A stretch of 64,000 nucleotides of DNA from Bacteroidales bacterium (GTDB lineage: Bacteria > Bacteroidota > Bacteroidia > Bacteroidales > WCHB1-69). Each line of letters begins with the position of its first letter. Position 1 is the stretch's first letter. The notes under the pieces are model-generated. The model made no database searches, was not told the DNA's origin, and saw only the letters and a program-made list of their open reading frames with translations. Of the stretch, positions 23,414 to 33,120 are shown piece by piece. The DNA is taken from contig JAFZZK010000045.1 of the NCBI GenBank assembly GCA_017615795.1, positions 1 to 64,000 of the forward strand. The letters run 5' to 3'. The position numbers and the translations under genes are program-made.

Positions 23414-24028
23414 ATGATCATCAAGAGTGCAACTTTCCTGCAAAGCGTGGTGGACTGGCGCAAATGTCCCGCCCCCGACCTGCCCGAATATGCGTTCATC
23501 GGACGCTCCAACGTCGGCAAGTCGTCACTCATCAACATGCTGGTAAACAACCACAAATTGGCGAAAACATCTTCAAAACCCGGCAAAACCCAAACCATCA
23601 ACCATTTCCTCATCAACAAGGACTGGTATTTGGTTGACCTGCCCGGCTACGGCTACGCGTCCATTTCCAAAGCCATGCGCGAAAAATGGCAGAAAATGAT
23701 TGACGACTACCTGACAAAACGCGAGAACCTGCAACTTGTCTTCGTTCTCATCGACTCCCGGCTGGAGCCTCAGAAAATAGACTTGGCCTTCATTTCCAAC
23801 CTCGGCGAACGCGGCATACCCTTCTCTATCATCTTCACCAAAACCGACAAAGTGTCGCAGGCAAAGGTACAAAGCAACGTGCAGAAATTCTACAACAAGT
23901 TAGCCGAAGAGTGGGAGGAGATGCCGTTCCGGTTGCTTTCTTCAGCCGAGACAGGCAAAGGCAAAGAGGATATCCTCAACTATATTGAACAAATTAATCT
24001 TCAGTTCCACCATAATCCCGAATCATGA
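23414..24028 (+). CDS. engB: Ribosome biogenesis GTPase EngB/YsxC
   Basis: A 204-residue TRAFAC GTPase needed for 50S subunit assembly. G1 is GRSNVGKSS, G3 DLPGYG, G4 TKTD and G5 SSAETGKG. The N-terminal FLQSVVDWRKCPAPDLPEYA is typical of the family. It follows the EnvC-like gene after 2 bp and overlaps the META-domain gene by 4 bp. Confidence 0.96.
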   Translation: MIIKSATFLQSVVDWRKCPAPDLPEYAFIGRSNVGKSSLINMLVNNHKLAKTSSKPGKTQTINHFLINKDWYLVDLPGYGYASISKAMREKWQKMIDDYLTKRENLQLVFVLIDSRLEPQKIDLAFISNLGERGIPFSIIFTKTDKVSQAKVQSNVQKFYNKLAEEWEEMPFRLLSSAETGKGKEDILNYIEQINLQFHHNPES

Positions 24029-24474
24029 CAAAAAAACTACTTCTTCTGGCCATCACGGCCATTATCGTACTGGCACTTGCAGGTTGCAAAACTTCCAAAA
24101 AAGCAACCGAAGGGAAACAAAGTCCCCTGGTTCAAACTGAATGGCAATTAGAGGCCCTATACCAAAAGCCAATAGACCCTGCGACCTGTATGTCGCAACC
24201 TTACATAGTATTTACCGGCGAAGGACAATACAACGGGTCTTTGGGATGCAACAGCTTTTTCGGCAAGTATTACCAAAAGAAAAAGAAACTCCAGATGGAA
24301 TTCGCAGGTGCCACAAAGAAGCTCTGCCCACAAATGGAGACCGAACGCCTTTTCCTCAAAGGATTAAAAGAAAACATAACCTCGTTCAGCATCAAGGACA
24401 ACATCTTGATCATCTATGCTGACAAAGAGGAGATTTTCAGATTCAAAGCCCGGGAAGAGTCCACCGACAAATAA
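24025..24474 (+). CDS. META/HslJ-domain lipoprotein
   Basis: A 149-residue lipoprotein (lipobox LAGC, Cys20). The mature part is one META domain: TEWQLEALY, then a strand ending LGCNSFFGKYY and FAGATKKLCPQMETERLFLKGL. HslJ-like proteins in other bacteria are tied to heat or novobiocin resistance, but the Bacteroidetes lipoproteins have no established role. Coupled to engB by a 4-bp overlap and closed by a bidirectional terminator. Confidence 0.85.
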   Translation: MTKKLLLLAITAIIVLALAGCKTSKKATEGKQSPLVQTEWQLEALYQKPIDPATCMSQPYIVFTGEGQYNGSLGCNSFFGKYYQKKKKLQMEFAGATKKLCPQMETERLFLKGLKENITSFSIKDNILIIYADKEEIFRFKAREESTDK

Positions 24475-24505
24475 ATCCGATTGAACAATAATCCAGTATA
24501 CAAAC

Positions 24506-24540
24506 AAGGCCGCCTCGTGAGAAGCGGCCTTATTCTTTAT
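24506..24540. terminator. Bidirectional terminator between META gene and gldJ
   Basis: AAGGCCGC (24506-24513) pairs perfectly with GCGGCCTT (24524-24531), with A/T-rich sequence on both sides, serving the convergent transcription units. Confidence 0.8.
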
Positions 24541-24558
24541 ACTATAATATTATAAGGG

Positions 24559-26061
24559 TTATCTTCCTTGGGTTTGGGATCCGACGCGCGCCATAGCGCA
24601 ACGGAATCCGATATAGTCCGTGGCTTCGTCTTCGTCAAGATAACGACGGGAGGCCGGAGCGGAGAAATAGGAGATATCGCGCCAGGAACCGCCTTTATAG
24701 ACGCGGGCGTGGTCACCTACGAGGGAATAGCTGTAGGCAGCGTTGAGTTCCTTGCGGTACATGATGTCAGTTGCATCGGAAGCATCAGAGGACTTGACGG
24801 CGTTTTTCCAATCGTCCATATTCTGCAGAGACTGCCAGTCACCATCGGCGTAGTTGCGGTTGTCAGCAGCACGATAGTTACGACGTCTGTCGTTCTTGAA
24901 GTCGGAGACGGGGACCATGGGGATTCTACCCACGCTGTCACGTTCTGCAACCGTTCCATCTTCCAACAATTTCTTTGTTTCAAAGTAGTTACCACGGAAC
25001 GGGTTGTACTCTGTCACATCATCGTGGGATGCCTGACGATAGACGTCCATAACCCACTCGGAGACGTTACCAGCCATTTGATAAAGGCCGTAGTCGTTGG
25101 GCCAGTCGGAGCGGACTTCCTTGGTCTTGAAGCCGGCGTCGTTGAGGGCGCTTGCGACACCCATGAGGTCGCCACGGCCACGACGGTTGTTCGTCATAAT
25201 GTCGCCGTAGTATTTTTTCTCTTCAGTACGGATTTGCTGACCGTTCCAAGGATAGATTTTACGTTCGAGGACACGTTCATTGAGGGTGTTGCCGATAAGG
25301 CCGTATGCGGCGTATTCCCATTCAGCCTCGGTCGGCAGGCGGTACTTGGGCAGCAGGATACCGTCTTCCATTTTGACATTACGATATTCGCCGGAGGAGA
25401 TGTATTTGAGACGTTTCTCACCTTCAGCCTCGTAAGTCTCATAAGTCAGATAGGCATCGGTGTTGAAGTAACCCTCAGCTGTCGGGGTCTCGGCAAACTC
25501 GATATAGCCACGGTCCACGAGGATTTGCTCGTTGACGCGGTCAGTACGCCATGCGGCATAGTTGGTGGCCTGCAGCCAGTTGACGCCCACGACGGGATAG
25601 TGCCTGTAAGCGGGGTGACGGAAGTAGTACTCCACATCCGGTTCATTATAGCTGAGGCGGTCGCGCCACACGTTCTCATCAGGGAGGGCGTTGTCATAGA
25701 CCACTTTCAGGTCTTGGGGCACGAAGACTCTTTCCAGCCAATAGAGATATTCAAGATAGTCGACATTTGCCACCTCGCATTCGTCCATATAGAAAGAGGC
25801 CACAGACACGCGACGGGGTATGTTGTTCCAATCTTTCATCACATCTTCTTCCATGGCGCCCATCACGAAAGTACCACCTTCGATGAAGACCAATCCTGGA
25901 CCTGTGGCTTGTTCCTCGAAAGGAGCCACTTCAAAGCCGCCATTCTTGGCGTCATTGTATTTCCATCCCGTGGTGGGGGATGTTTCTTTTTTGCACGATG
26001 ACATCATGGCCATGAGACCGATGATAAGCAAAAGGTTTGTGAATCTTGTTATCTTATTCAT
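24559..26061 (-). CDS. gldJ: T9SS/gliding lipoprotein GldJ
   Basis: A 500-residue outer-membrane-associated lipoprotein (lipobox MSSC, Cys23) with a formylglycine-enzyme-like (SUMF1) fold. Segments TGWKYNDAKNGGFEV, GPGLVFIEGGTFVMGA, FYMDECEVANVDYLEYLYWL, YRLPTEAEWEYAAYGLIG and RVYKGGSWRDISYFSAPASR match GldJ as I know it from Flavobacterium rather than GldK. GldJ stabilises GldK, part of the T9SS ring; the family is not an enzyme. It is downstream of porP in the same operon and divergent from porU-porV, echoing the gldJ-porU-porV clustering of Flavobacterium. Confidence 0.88.
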   Translation of the reverse strand: MNKITRFTNLLLIIGLMAMMSSCKKETSPTTGWKYNDAKNGGFEVAPFEEQATGPGLVFIEGGTFVMGAMEEDVMKDWNNIPRRVSVASFYMDECEVANVDYLEYLYWLERVFVPQDLKVVYDNALPDENVWRDRLSYNEPDVEYYFRHPAYRHYPVVGVNWLQATNYAAWRTDRVNEQILVDRGYIEFAETPTAEGYFNTDAYLTYETYEAEGEKRLKYISSGEYRNVKMEDGILLPKYRLPTEAEWEYAAYGLIGNTLNERVLERKIYPWNGQQIRTEEKKYYGDIMTNNRRGRGDLMGVASALNDAGFKTKEVRSDWPNDYGLYQMAGNVSEWVMDVYRQASHDDVTEYNPFRGNYFETKKLLEDGTVAERDSVGRIPMVPVSDFKNDRRRNYRAADNRNYADGDWQSLQNMDDWKNAVKSSDASDATDIMYRKELNAAYSYSLVGDHARVYKGGSWRDISYFSAPASRRYLDEDEATDYIGFRCAMARVGSQTQGR

Positions 26062-26109
26062 TATGAAAGTTGTTTAATATCGTTTGAAAAGAGTTGTTTG
26101 ATTTTACGA

Positions 26110-27231
26110 TTAGAATGACGGGCACTTGAGATCCTTGATGGCCTTACGTTTCTTGGGGCAAGGCAGGAGCAGTTGGAGGGAGACCTCGTGGCTGCCACCG
26201 GTAGTGGCGCTGGCCAGCCTGCTGACAGTCAAATCATAGGAATACGCAATCTTGAACATGTTGTATTCAAGTCCGAACATGAAGATAATAGCATCGGTGT
26301 TAAACGCTTTGGAGATCTGCATTTGCGGGATACCGAGGGTGTCTCTCACGATGGTGCCATTTTCGTCACGCACAAAATCGTTGTACTTGTATATAAGTCC
26401 ATGACGGAACCACACACCGAGGGTGAAGGGATAGAATTTCATATAGAGACCCTCGTTGAAATAATTGAAGCCCAATTGGTGTTCGAAGATGAAGTTGGGG
26501 CTGATGGAGATATCGCCGAAGGAGGTCTCTTTCTTGCTCTTGCGCTTGAGGTCGAAGTTTGCACCCACGTGGGCGGTGAATTTCAACATGTCATAGAACT
26601 TGCCGTCGGCGTTGCCGGTGAGGAAGCTGTAGGGGGTTTTTGAAGATGAAAGGCTAAGGGTTGCGATGTGCTTGGCGGCGAAGCCAAAATACACATGCGG
26701 GGTATAGCCCAAGAATCCAAAAGAAAAGTCAAGCGTGTTAATCTGGTTGATATAGTTCCCGATATTCTCGTTGGTCGTATACACGAAACCGTATCTTGGG
26801 TCGATCATGTCGCCGAAAGTGAGCTTGGTCCAGTCGAGCGATTTGTTTTGGAATGCGGCTTGCAGGGCGAAACGCATGTTGAATTTCTTGGACACTTTGA
26901 CCTTGAAGGAATACATTACGCTTGCATTATAGGTGTTGAGAATGCCGCCTTCGCCTGCACGGTCACCCCAGAATTGCACACCAATACCGCCATAGATTTT
27001 ATCAAAATGCTCATCGTAGGAAGCGGCGTAAGTCAGAAATGTGCCCGGCATTGACGGCCATTGGTCGCGGAAATTGAAAGCGAGACGGGGACATATATTC
27101 GTGCCGGCCATGGCTGGGTTGAGGAAGAGCGGATTGGCGTAGAACTGCGAAAACATGGGGTCTTGCGCCTGAACCCGCGCTGTGGACAATCCCAGCAGGG
27201 CAACCAATAGTATGAGGATTCTTTTCTGCAT
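26110..27231 (-). CDS. porP: Type IX secretion protein PorP/SprF family
   Basis: A 373-residue outer-membrane protein with signal peptide (about 1-22) and the family opening DPMFSQFYANPLFLNPAMAG, followed by alternating strands of a predicted beta barrel. PorP/SprF proteins anchor or guide T9SS cargo at the cell surface, and type B cargo genes often have a dedicated SprF partner. This copy is not beside a cargo gene but beside gldJ and opposite porU, so it may be the core PorP. It leads a two-gene operon, with gldJ 48 bp downstream. Confidence 0.9.
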   Translation of the reverse strand: MQKRILILLVALLGLSTARVQAQDPMFSQFYANPLFLNPAMAGTNICPRLAFNFRDQWPSMPGTFLTYAASYDEHFDKIYGGIGVQFWGDRAGEGGILNTYNASVMYSFKVKVSKKFNMRFALQAAFQNKSLDWTKLTFGDMIDPRYGFVYTTNENIGNYINQINTLDFSFGFLGYTPHVYFGFAAKHIATLSLSSSKTPYSFLTGNADGKFYDMLKFTAHVGANFDLKRKSKKETSFGDISISPNFIFEHQLGFNYFNEGLYMKFYPFTLGVWFRHGLIYKYNDFVRDENGTIVRDTLGIPQMQISKAFNTDAIIFMFGLEYNMFKIAYSYDLTVSRLASATTGGSHEVSLQLLLPCPKKRKAIKDLKCPSF

Positions 27232-27254
27232 AGCGTACTGTGTTTTATAGCGGG

Positions 27255-27286
27255 CAAAAATACAAAAATATTTATTATGTTTGCAA
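27255..27286. promoter_or_regulatory. Divergent promoter region porP / porU
   Basis: For porP (minus) two adjacent TATTTTTG boxes lie at 27262-27255 and 27270-27263; the first has TTG at 27286-27284, 21 bp upstream. For porU (plus) the best candidate is TATGTTTG at 27276-27283, about 94 bp before the ATG, so the two promoters interlock. Confidence 0.6.
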
Positions 27287-27376
27287 CCCTAATTTTTATA
27301 ATTACGAGCACGGCAATAATCACAACGGAAAAACGTTTGGAAAATTGCACACGTGCATTTTTTAAAACAACGACAA

Positions 27377-30300
27377 ATGATGAATAAATCTTGGGCATAC
27401 TGCTGCATTTTTTTTGCACTCATTCTACAAGTATCTCATATTCAAGGACAAAGAATTGAAAAAAAAGTGGTTCTTTCTTGGAGCGACAATATTGTCAGAA
27501 CCATTTCCGAAGACGAGACACGCGAATTCCTCCATTTTGACGGGGCTGTCTATCCACTCTCCTTCCCCACTTTGCCCTCCTATTACGAACAGATTCCGAT
27601 CGCACAATTTTACGACAAGTATGCCATCACGGTCTCCAACGTCGAGTATGCGACAATGAGCGCGAGCGACGCGGCGCTCGTGCCCGCCAACTATCACAAC
27701 CGCACCCTTGACGTGCAGGCCCACTCCGCACACGCGCGCACATCCACATACCTGATGCTGTCGTTTATCCCTATTGTGGAGGTCGGCGACGGCCAATACC
27801 GGAGGGTCGTTTCGGCGACCATAACGTTGGAAGGCAAAACAGCCGCAAGCGGAATATCCTCTCACCCCGCCAGCAAAAACCACGCCACGCAGTCAGTGCT
27901 CGCATCCGGGCAATGGTACAATTTTTCCGTAGAGAAAACAGGCATCTACAAAGTCACTTACGAAGACCTTGTCGCGATGGGCATGCCCACGCCCATCTCA
28001 TCGTCGCAGATAGCGTTGTTCGGCAACGGCGGCAAGATGCTGCCGGAGGCTAACGCCGCCCCGCGCGCTGACGACCTGTTGGAACTGCCCATCACCATCG
28101 TGGACGGCAACGACGGCACGATGAACGCAGGCGACTACTTCATCTTTTACGGTCAGTCGCCGCACTCCTGGACCTATCAACCCGACTTGCACCAGTTTTC
28201 CCACACCACCAACCTATACTCTGATGTCTCATGGTATTTTGTCACTTCCACGCCGGGCGTAGGAACAAAAAAACGAGTGGAAAACAGCAACGATGGGGCC
28301 TTGACCCCCACAGTCACTGTGAACGGATACACGCACTACGATTTTTACGAGACAGACAGTCACAATTTCGGCGAATCGGGCAAAGAGTGGTTTGGAGATG
28401 TTTTCGATGCCACCACGGAGCGCAGCTACACATTTTCCGTGCCGGGGTATGATGCCGTGCCGTCACGGATTTCCGTGGCCGGAGCCTGTGCCTCGGGTGC
28501 ACATTCCTACATGAGCATAACCGTCAACGGCACCAACGTGGGGAGTCTGAACTTCCCCTCCATCAGCGGCAACTTCATTGCCACCATGAGCCGTAATGAC
28601 TTCACCTTCACGCCAAGCTCCTCAACCCTGAACGTAACCTTGAGCTACAGCAAGCCGACCACCTCCTCCGCAGCCTACCTCGACTGGATTGAGATTGAGG
28701 TCCCCTGCCGGCTGACGATGCATTCGGCACAGTTCCCATTCTGCAACACCAGCACCGTGGGTGCCGGCAGTGTCACGCGATTCAACATCTCCAATGCGAA
28801 CGGAAACACTGTGGTTTGGGATGTTACGGACCCTTCGCACACCACGCGCCAGGTGCTTACGCAAGACAACGGCCAGTACGGCTTCACCGTCCGCACAGAC
28901 TCCCTTCGCCACTTCTATGCCTTCAACGGCACATCCTACCTCAGCGTGACACGCGGCGGTGCCGTCGAGAACCAGAACCTGCATGCCACTGGCAATGTAG
29001 ACATGGTGATTGTCACCCATTCCAGATTTCTCGCACAAGCCAACGAATTAGCCAAGTTCCGCCGCGAAAACGACGGCCTGTCCGTCCAGGTGGCCACTAT
29101 CCAGCAGGTATACAACGAATTTTCCAGCGGCTCGCAGGACCCCATCGCCATCCGCGACTATATGAAGATGATCTACGACCGCAGCAACAAACAATACCCC
29201 AAGTACTTACTGTTGGTAGGGCGGCCATGTTACGACTATCGGGGCAGAATCAGCGGTACTGAGATTCTCGTGCCCAACTATCAAGGACACACCGACGGAA
29301 GCACCATTGCCGAGATCAATTTCTATGCCAATGACGACACTTTCGGACTGCTCGACGATGAGGAGGGAGGCGCCGCCCACGGACTTTACGACATCTCCAT
29401 AGGCCGCTTCCCGTGCACCACGGTCTCACAAGCCCGAACCGCCGTGGAAAAGAGCATCAACTACACACAGCACAAGAGTCTGGTGAGTGAAAACTCCACG
29501 CAGATTTCCAATTTCGGGGACTGGCGCAACATGATGGCTTTCGTGGCCGATGACGAGGAATACAACGACTTTATTTCCAATGCGGACAACTTCACGAATA
29601 TTGTGAAAAACGCCAACCCCAACATCAACTTCGACAAGATCTATCTGGATGCCTTCCAGCAAATTTCCAATGCGGGCGGGCAACGTTACCCCGACGTCAC
29701 GGCAGCCATCAACAACCGCATGAACCGCGGTTCGTTGTTTTTCACCTACATCGGGCACAGCGGCAAAGACGGCTGGGCTGCCGAGCGCATTATCGAGAAC
29801 TCCGACATCAACCGCTGGAACAACAAATACAACTTGCCGATGATGTTGACGTTGTCGTGTACATTCGGTTTCTACGACCGGCCTGTGCTTTCGCCGGCAG
29901 ACTTGGTGCTGTTCAGCGGGATCGGTGGCGTGAGCGCCATCATCACGGCCACACGCGATGCCTGGTCGTCGGCCAACAACGCCTACGGACGCCACGTCTT
30001 CAACACGATGTTCTCCACCACGGACGGACACTACCCAACCATCGGCGACATCGAGCGGCGCGCCAAAAACACATACGGCGGCAACTCCACCTCGTTGGCC
30101 ATGTTCGTGCTTCTGGGCGACCCCTCCATGCCACTGGCCATTCCCAAATATCGCATCGTCACCGACTCCATCAACCACAAAGCGGTCGGAGAGCGACAAG
30201 ACACCATACGCGCGCTCTCCCTGATGAGCGTCAGCGGACGTGTCGTCGACGAGAACGACCAGACCCTCACAAATTTCAACGGCTCGGTGTACCCTTCCGT

Positions 30301-31225
30301 CTACGACAAGGCCGTCACCGTGACGACACTCTCCAACGACCCCAGCAGTGCGCCATTCGAGTTCCTGCAACAAAAAAACATCCTCTTCAAGGGCAACAAC
30401 AGTGTGAAAGACGGTCATTTCAGCTTCTCCTTTTACGTGCCCAAAGACATTGACTACGACTACGGCACGGGCAAGATCAGCTACTATGCCTGCAGCCAGA
30501 ACCAAGATGGTGCGGGCGCATTCACGGAATTCATCATCGGCGGCACCGACACCAACGGCGTGGACGACAAGGAGGGACCCACCATCGATCTCTATCTCAA
30601 CGACGAACAGTTTGTCAACGGCGGCATCGTAAACCCCGACCCCACCCTCATTGTCAAGGTGCATGACAACTTCGGCATCAACACCACAGGCAACGGCATC
30701 GGGCACGACCTCACGGCCATCCTCGACAACGCCTCCGAATCGCAAATCGTGCTCAACGACTATTTCCAGAACGACAAAGACAGCTCCAATTCCGGCACGG
30801 CACGCTATAGTCTCAACGACCTTGCTGTCGGCAAGCACTCCCTGCTGGTCCGCGCCTGGGACATCAACAACAACCCCTCGGAAAGCACCCTCGAGTTCGA
30901 GGTTGTTTCTGACACCAAGCTGACACTCAGCCATGTGCTCAACTACCCCAACCCCTTCACCACGCACACCGACTTCTTCTTCGAGCACAACCAAAATGGA
31001 GGGCTCTTCGACATCCAGGTCCAGATTTACACCATCTCGGGCAAGCTCGTCAAAACCATCACGACTTCACAGTACCTGGAGGGCAACCGCAGCATGGCCA
31101 TCCCATGGGACGGTCTCGACGATTATGGCGACAAGATCGGCAAGGGCGTCTACATGTATAAATTGCGTGTCCGCAACAGCGAAAATGCGACAGCCGAAGT
31201 CGTGGAAAAACTGGTGATATTGTAA
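27377..31225 (+). CDS. porU: T9SS sortase PorU
   Basis: A 1282-residue gingipain-like cysteine peptidase (family C25) that removes the C-terminal signal from T9SS cargo at the cell surface and attaches it to A-LPS. A signal peptide is followed by a beta-rich N-terminal region, the C25 domain from about 541 (DMVIVTHSRFLAQANELAKF), and a C-terminal FlgD-like Ig domain (YPNPFTTHTDFFFEH). The catalytic pair is visible: about His794 in YIGHSGKDGW and about Cys828 in LSCTFGFYDRP. Two ATGs (27377, 27380) are possible. porV follows after 126 bp. Confidence 0.95.
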   Translation: MMNKSWAYCCIFFALILQVSHIQGQRIEKKVVLSWSDNIVRTISEDETREFLHFDGAVYPLSFPTLPSYYEQIPIAQFYDKYAITVSNVEYATMSASDAALVPANYHNRTLDVQAHSAHARTSTYLMLSFIPIVEVGDGQYRRVVSATITLEGKTAASGISSHPASKNHATQSVLASGQWYNFSVEKTGIYKVTYEDLVAMGMPTPISSSQIALFGNGGKMLPEANAAPRADDLLELPITIVDGNDGTMNAGDYFIFYGQSPHSWTYQPDLHQFSHTTNLYSDVSWYFVTSTPGVGTKKRVENSNDGALTPTVTVNGYTHYDFYETDSHNFGESGKEWFGDVFDATTERSYTFSVPGYDAVPSRISVAGACASGAHSYMSITVNGTNVGSLNFPSISGNFIATMSRNDFTFTPSSSTLNVTLSYSKPTTSSAAYLDWIEIEVPCRLTMHSAQFPFCNTSTVGAGSVTRFNISNANGNTVVWDVTDPSHTTRQVLTQDNGQYGFTVRTDSLRHFYAFNGTSYLSVTRGGAVENQNLHATGNVDMVIVTHSRFLAQANELAKFRRENDGLSVQVATIQQVYNEFSSGSQDPIAIRDYMKMIYDRSNKQYPKYLLLVGRPCYDYRGRISGTEILVPNYQGHTDGSTIAEINFYANDDTFGLLDDEEGGAAHGLYDISIGRFPCTTVSQARTAVEKSINYTQHKSLVSENSTQISNFGDWRNMMAFVADDEEYNDFISNADNFTNIVKNANPNINFDKIYLDAFQQISNAGGQRYPDVTAAINNRMNRGSLFFTYIGHSGKDGWAAERIIENSDINRWNNKYNLPMMLTLSCTFGFYDRPVLSPADLVLFSGIGGVSAIITATRDAWSSANNAYGRHVFNTMFSTTDGHYPTIGDIERRAKNTYGGNSTSLAMFVLLGDPSMPLAIPKYRIVTDSINHKAVGERQDTIRALSLMSVSGRVVDENDQTLTNFNGSVYPSVYDKAVTVTTLSNDPSSAPFEFLQQKNILFKGNNSVKDGHFSFSFYVPKDIDYDYGTGKISYYACSQNQDGAGAFTEFIIGGTDTNGVDDKEGPTIDLYLNDEQFVNGGIVNPDPTLIVKVHDNFGINTTGNGIGHDLTAILDNASESQIVLNDYFQNDKDSSNSGTARYSLNDLAVGKHSLLVRAWDINNNPSESTLEFEVVSDTKLTLSHVLNYPNPFTTHTDFFFEHNQNGGLFDIQVQIYTISGKLVKTITTSQYLEGNRSMAIPWDGLDDYGDKIGKGVYMYKLRVRNSENATAEVVEKLVIL

Positions 31226-31351
31226 AAAACGACGCAGTGTTCGCCTATCAACAGATTTTTCTCGAAAAAATTTTTTCTTCACAAAAATAAAGTTAGAAAT
31301 CACACGTTATCATCTTCTGTGTTAAAGAAAAGAGAAACGTACATCATCGAC

Positions 31352-32626
31352 ATGAAAAAGAAAGTTTTCCTCCCAGCACTGATCGTGCTATTCACTATCT
31401 CACAACAACTTAGTGCACAATCCATCAACCCGAACCAGCTTGGCGGAAAGGAATTGAACACCATCACCACCGCAGTGCCGTTCCTCAATATTGCGCCCGA
31501 CTCACGCGCCGGCGGCATGGGCGACATGGGCTGCGCCACTTCCGCCGACATCAACTCGCAGGCGTACAACCCCTCCAAATACGTCTTCAACAAGAACACC
31601 TTCGGTGTCAGCGTCTCCTACAGCCCCTGGCTGCGCAATCTGGTCAACGACATCAACTTAGCCTATCTCAGCTCCTACTGGCGCATTACAGAGATGGATG
31701 CCATCGCCTTTTCGCTGCGCTATTTCTCGTTAGGTGACATCCAGTTCACCGACGACCAAGGGAACATGATTTCCGAGCAGAATCCCAACGAATTCGCTCT
31801 CGACTTCACCTACTCCCGCAAGCTGGTGGATCATTTTTCGATTGCATTGACGCCCCGTTTCATATATTCCAACCTCACTGCCGGCCAATACGTAGCGGGT
31901 GAGGAGACCAATGCAGGTCTTGCCGGCGCCGCCGACCTTTCCTTCTTCTACGAACAGGATTTTAAAGCGAAAAATTTGGAAAACAGCACATTGCGTGCAG
32001 GTTTATGTATTTCCAACATGGGCAATAAGATGTCCTACTCCTCGGGAACGCTGCGCCGTGACTTCCTGCCCACAAACTTGCGTCTCGGCTTAGGCTATGA
32101 AATGGCTTTCGACAGCTACAACAAGCTGGCCATCACGGGCGAAGTCAACAAGCTGTTAGTGCCGACGAACCCCGTGTACGCCACCGACTCCATTACGGGT
32201 CGCATCTTATACGACGAATATAACAACCCGATCATTCTGTCGGGCAAAGATCCTGACGTCTCCGTGCCTCAAGGCATGATCCAATCCTTTTACGACGCCC
32301 CGGGCATCGGACAGAACGGTGCCACTGGCAGCGTCTTCCGCGAAGAAATGGCTGAAATAGCATGGGCCTTGGGAGCGGAATACAGCTATCGCGACCTCTT
32401 CTTCGTGAGACTCGGATATTTCCACGAGAGCAAGTACAAAGGCAACCGCCAGTTCCTCACCATTGGCGCAGGCATCAAATACAATGTCTTCAATATCGAC
32501 GTGGCCTATTTGTTCACCACCAACGGACAGAAGCACCCGTTATCCAACACGCTGCGCTTCACCCTCTCCTTCGATTTCACATCCTTCAACAAGGACGAAA
32601 TCAAACAACAAGGCCGTCTCCGCTAA
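31352..32626 (+). CDS. porV: T9SS outer-membrane shuttle PorV
   Basis: A 424-residue outer-membrane protein of the FadL-like family that carries cargo from the T9SS pore to PorU. After the signal peptide (to LSAQ) the diagnostic segment FLNIAPDSRAGGMGDMGCAT appears, followed by barrel strands and a C-terminal aromatic-alternating strand (LRFTLSFDFTSF). The ATG at 31352 is preferred to an upstream in-frame ATG because it begins the signal peptide directly. The porU-porV-ispF order matches what I recall from Porphyromonas. ispF begins 1 bp after the stop. Confidence 0.95.
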   Translation: MKKKVFLPALIVLFTISQQLSAQSINPNQLGGKELNTITTAVPFLNIAPDSRAGGMGDMGCATSADINSQAYNPSKYVFNKNTFGVSVSYSPWLRNLVNDINLAYLSSYWRITEMDAIAFSLRYFSLGDIQFTDDQGNMISEQNPNEFALDFTYSRKLVDHFSIALTPRFIYSNLTAGQYVAGEETNAGLAGAADLSFFYEQDFKAKNLENSTLRAGLCISNMGNKMSYSSGTLRRDFLPTNLRLGLGYEMAFDSYNKLAITGEVNKLLVPTNPVYATDSITGRILYDEYNNPIILSGKDPDVSVPQGMIQSFYDAPGIGQNGATGSVFREEMAEIAWALGAEYSYRDLFFVRLGYFHESKYKGNRQFLTIGAGIKYNVFNIDVAYLFTTNGQKHPLSNTLRFTLSFDFTSFNKDEIKQQGRLR

Positions 32627-32627
32627 T

Positions 32628-33110
32628 ATGGACAAGGACTTCCGGGTTGGCATAGGATACGACTCCCATCGTTTCACGGCAGGCAGACCGCTTGTCTTGG
32701 GTGGAATACACATTCCCTACGAATTAGGTTTGCATGCCCATTCCGACGGTGACGTGCTGATTCACGCGCTTTGCGACGCTCTTCTTGGGGCCGCCGCCCT
32801 CAAGGACATCGGCACCCACTTCCCCGACAACGATGGGGCGTATGCCAATATTGACAGCACACGTTTGCTCACCAAAGTGGTGGATCTGCTTTACCAGCAA
32901 GGCTGGAACGTCCATAATGTGGACTGCACCCTCGTTCTGGAGAGACCCAAGATGAAACCATACATCGACGAGATGACGACCACCCTGTCAAAACTCCTTC
33001 ACATAGATCCCTCCAATCTCTCCATCAAGGCTAAGACCAACGAGGGCATGGGGTTTACCGGACAGGGGGAAGGCATTGCCGCCATGGTCGTCGCCACGAT
33101 TAAACAATAA
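32628..33110 (+). CDS. ispF: 2-C-methyl-D-erythritol 2,4-cyclodiphosphate synthase
   Basis: A 160-residue MEP-pathway enzyme that cyclises CDP-ME-2-phosphate, feeding isoprenoid (quinone, undecaprenyl) synthesis. Motifs: GYDSHRF (metal-binding Asp and His), HSDGDVLIHALCDALLGAAA and KTNEGMGFTGQGEGIAA. The frame is open upstream inside porV, but the ATG at 32628 gives the standard N-terminus. It is translated directly after porV. Confidence 0.96.
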   Translation: MDKDFRVGIGYDSHRFTAGRPLVLGGIHIPYELGLHAHSDGDVLIHALCDALLGAAALKDIGTHFPDNDGAYANIDSTRLLTKVVDLLYQQGWNVHNVDCTLVLERPKMKPYIDEMTTTLSKLLHIDPSNLSIKAKTNEGMGFTGQGEGIAAMVVATIKQ

Positions 33111-33120
33111 CATTTTCCTC

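Noticed and set aside
24568..26001. 477-aa open frame on the plus strand
   Set aside because: Antisense shadow of gldJ.
29426..30994. 522-aa open frame on the minus strand
   Set aside because: Antisense of porU, without signal peptide or motif.
31264..31277. GAAAAAATTTTTTC palindrome between porU and porV as a terminator
   Set aside because: It is pure A/T in the stem, too weak for termination, and porU-porV are expected to be co-transcribed.
32463..32627. Upstream extension of IspF
   Set aside because: It lies within porV in another frame; the ATG at 32628 gives the standard IspF N-terminus.
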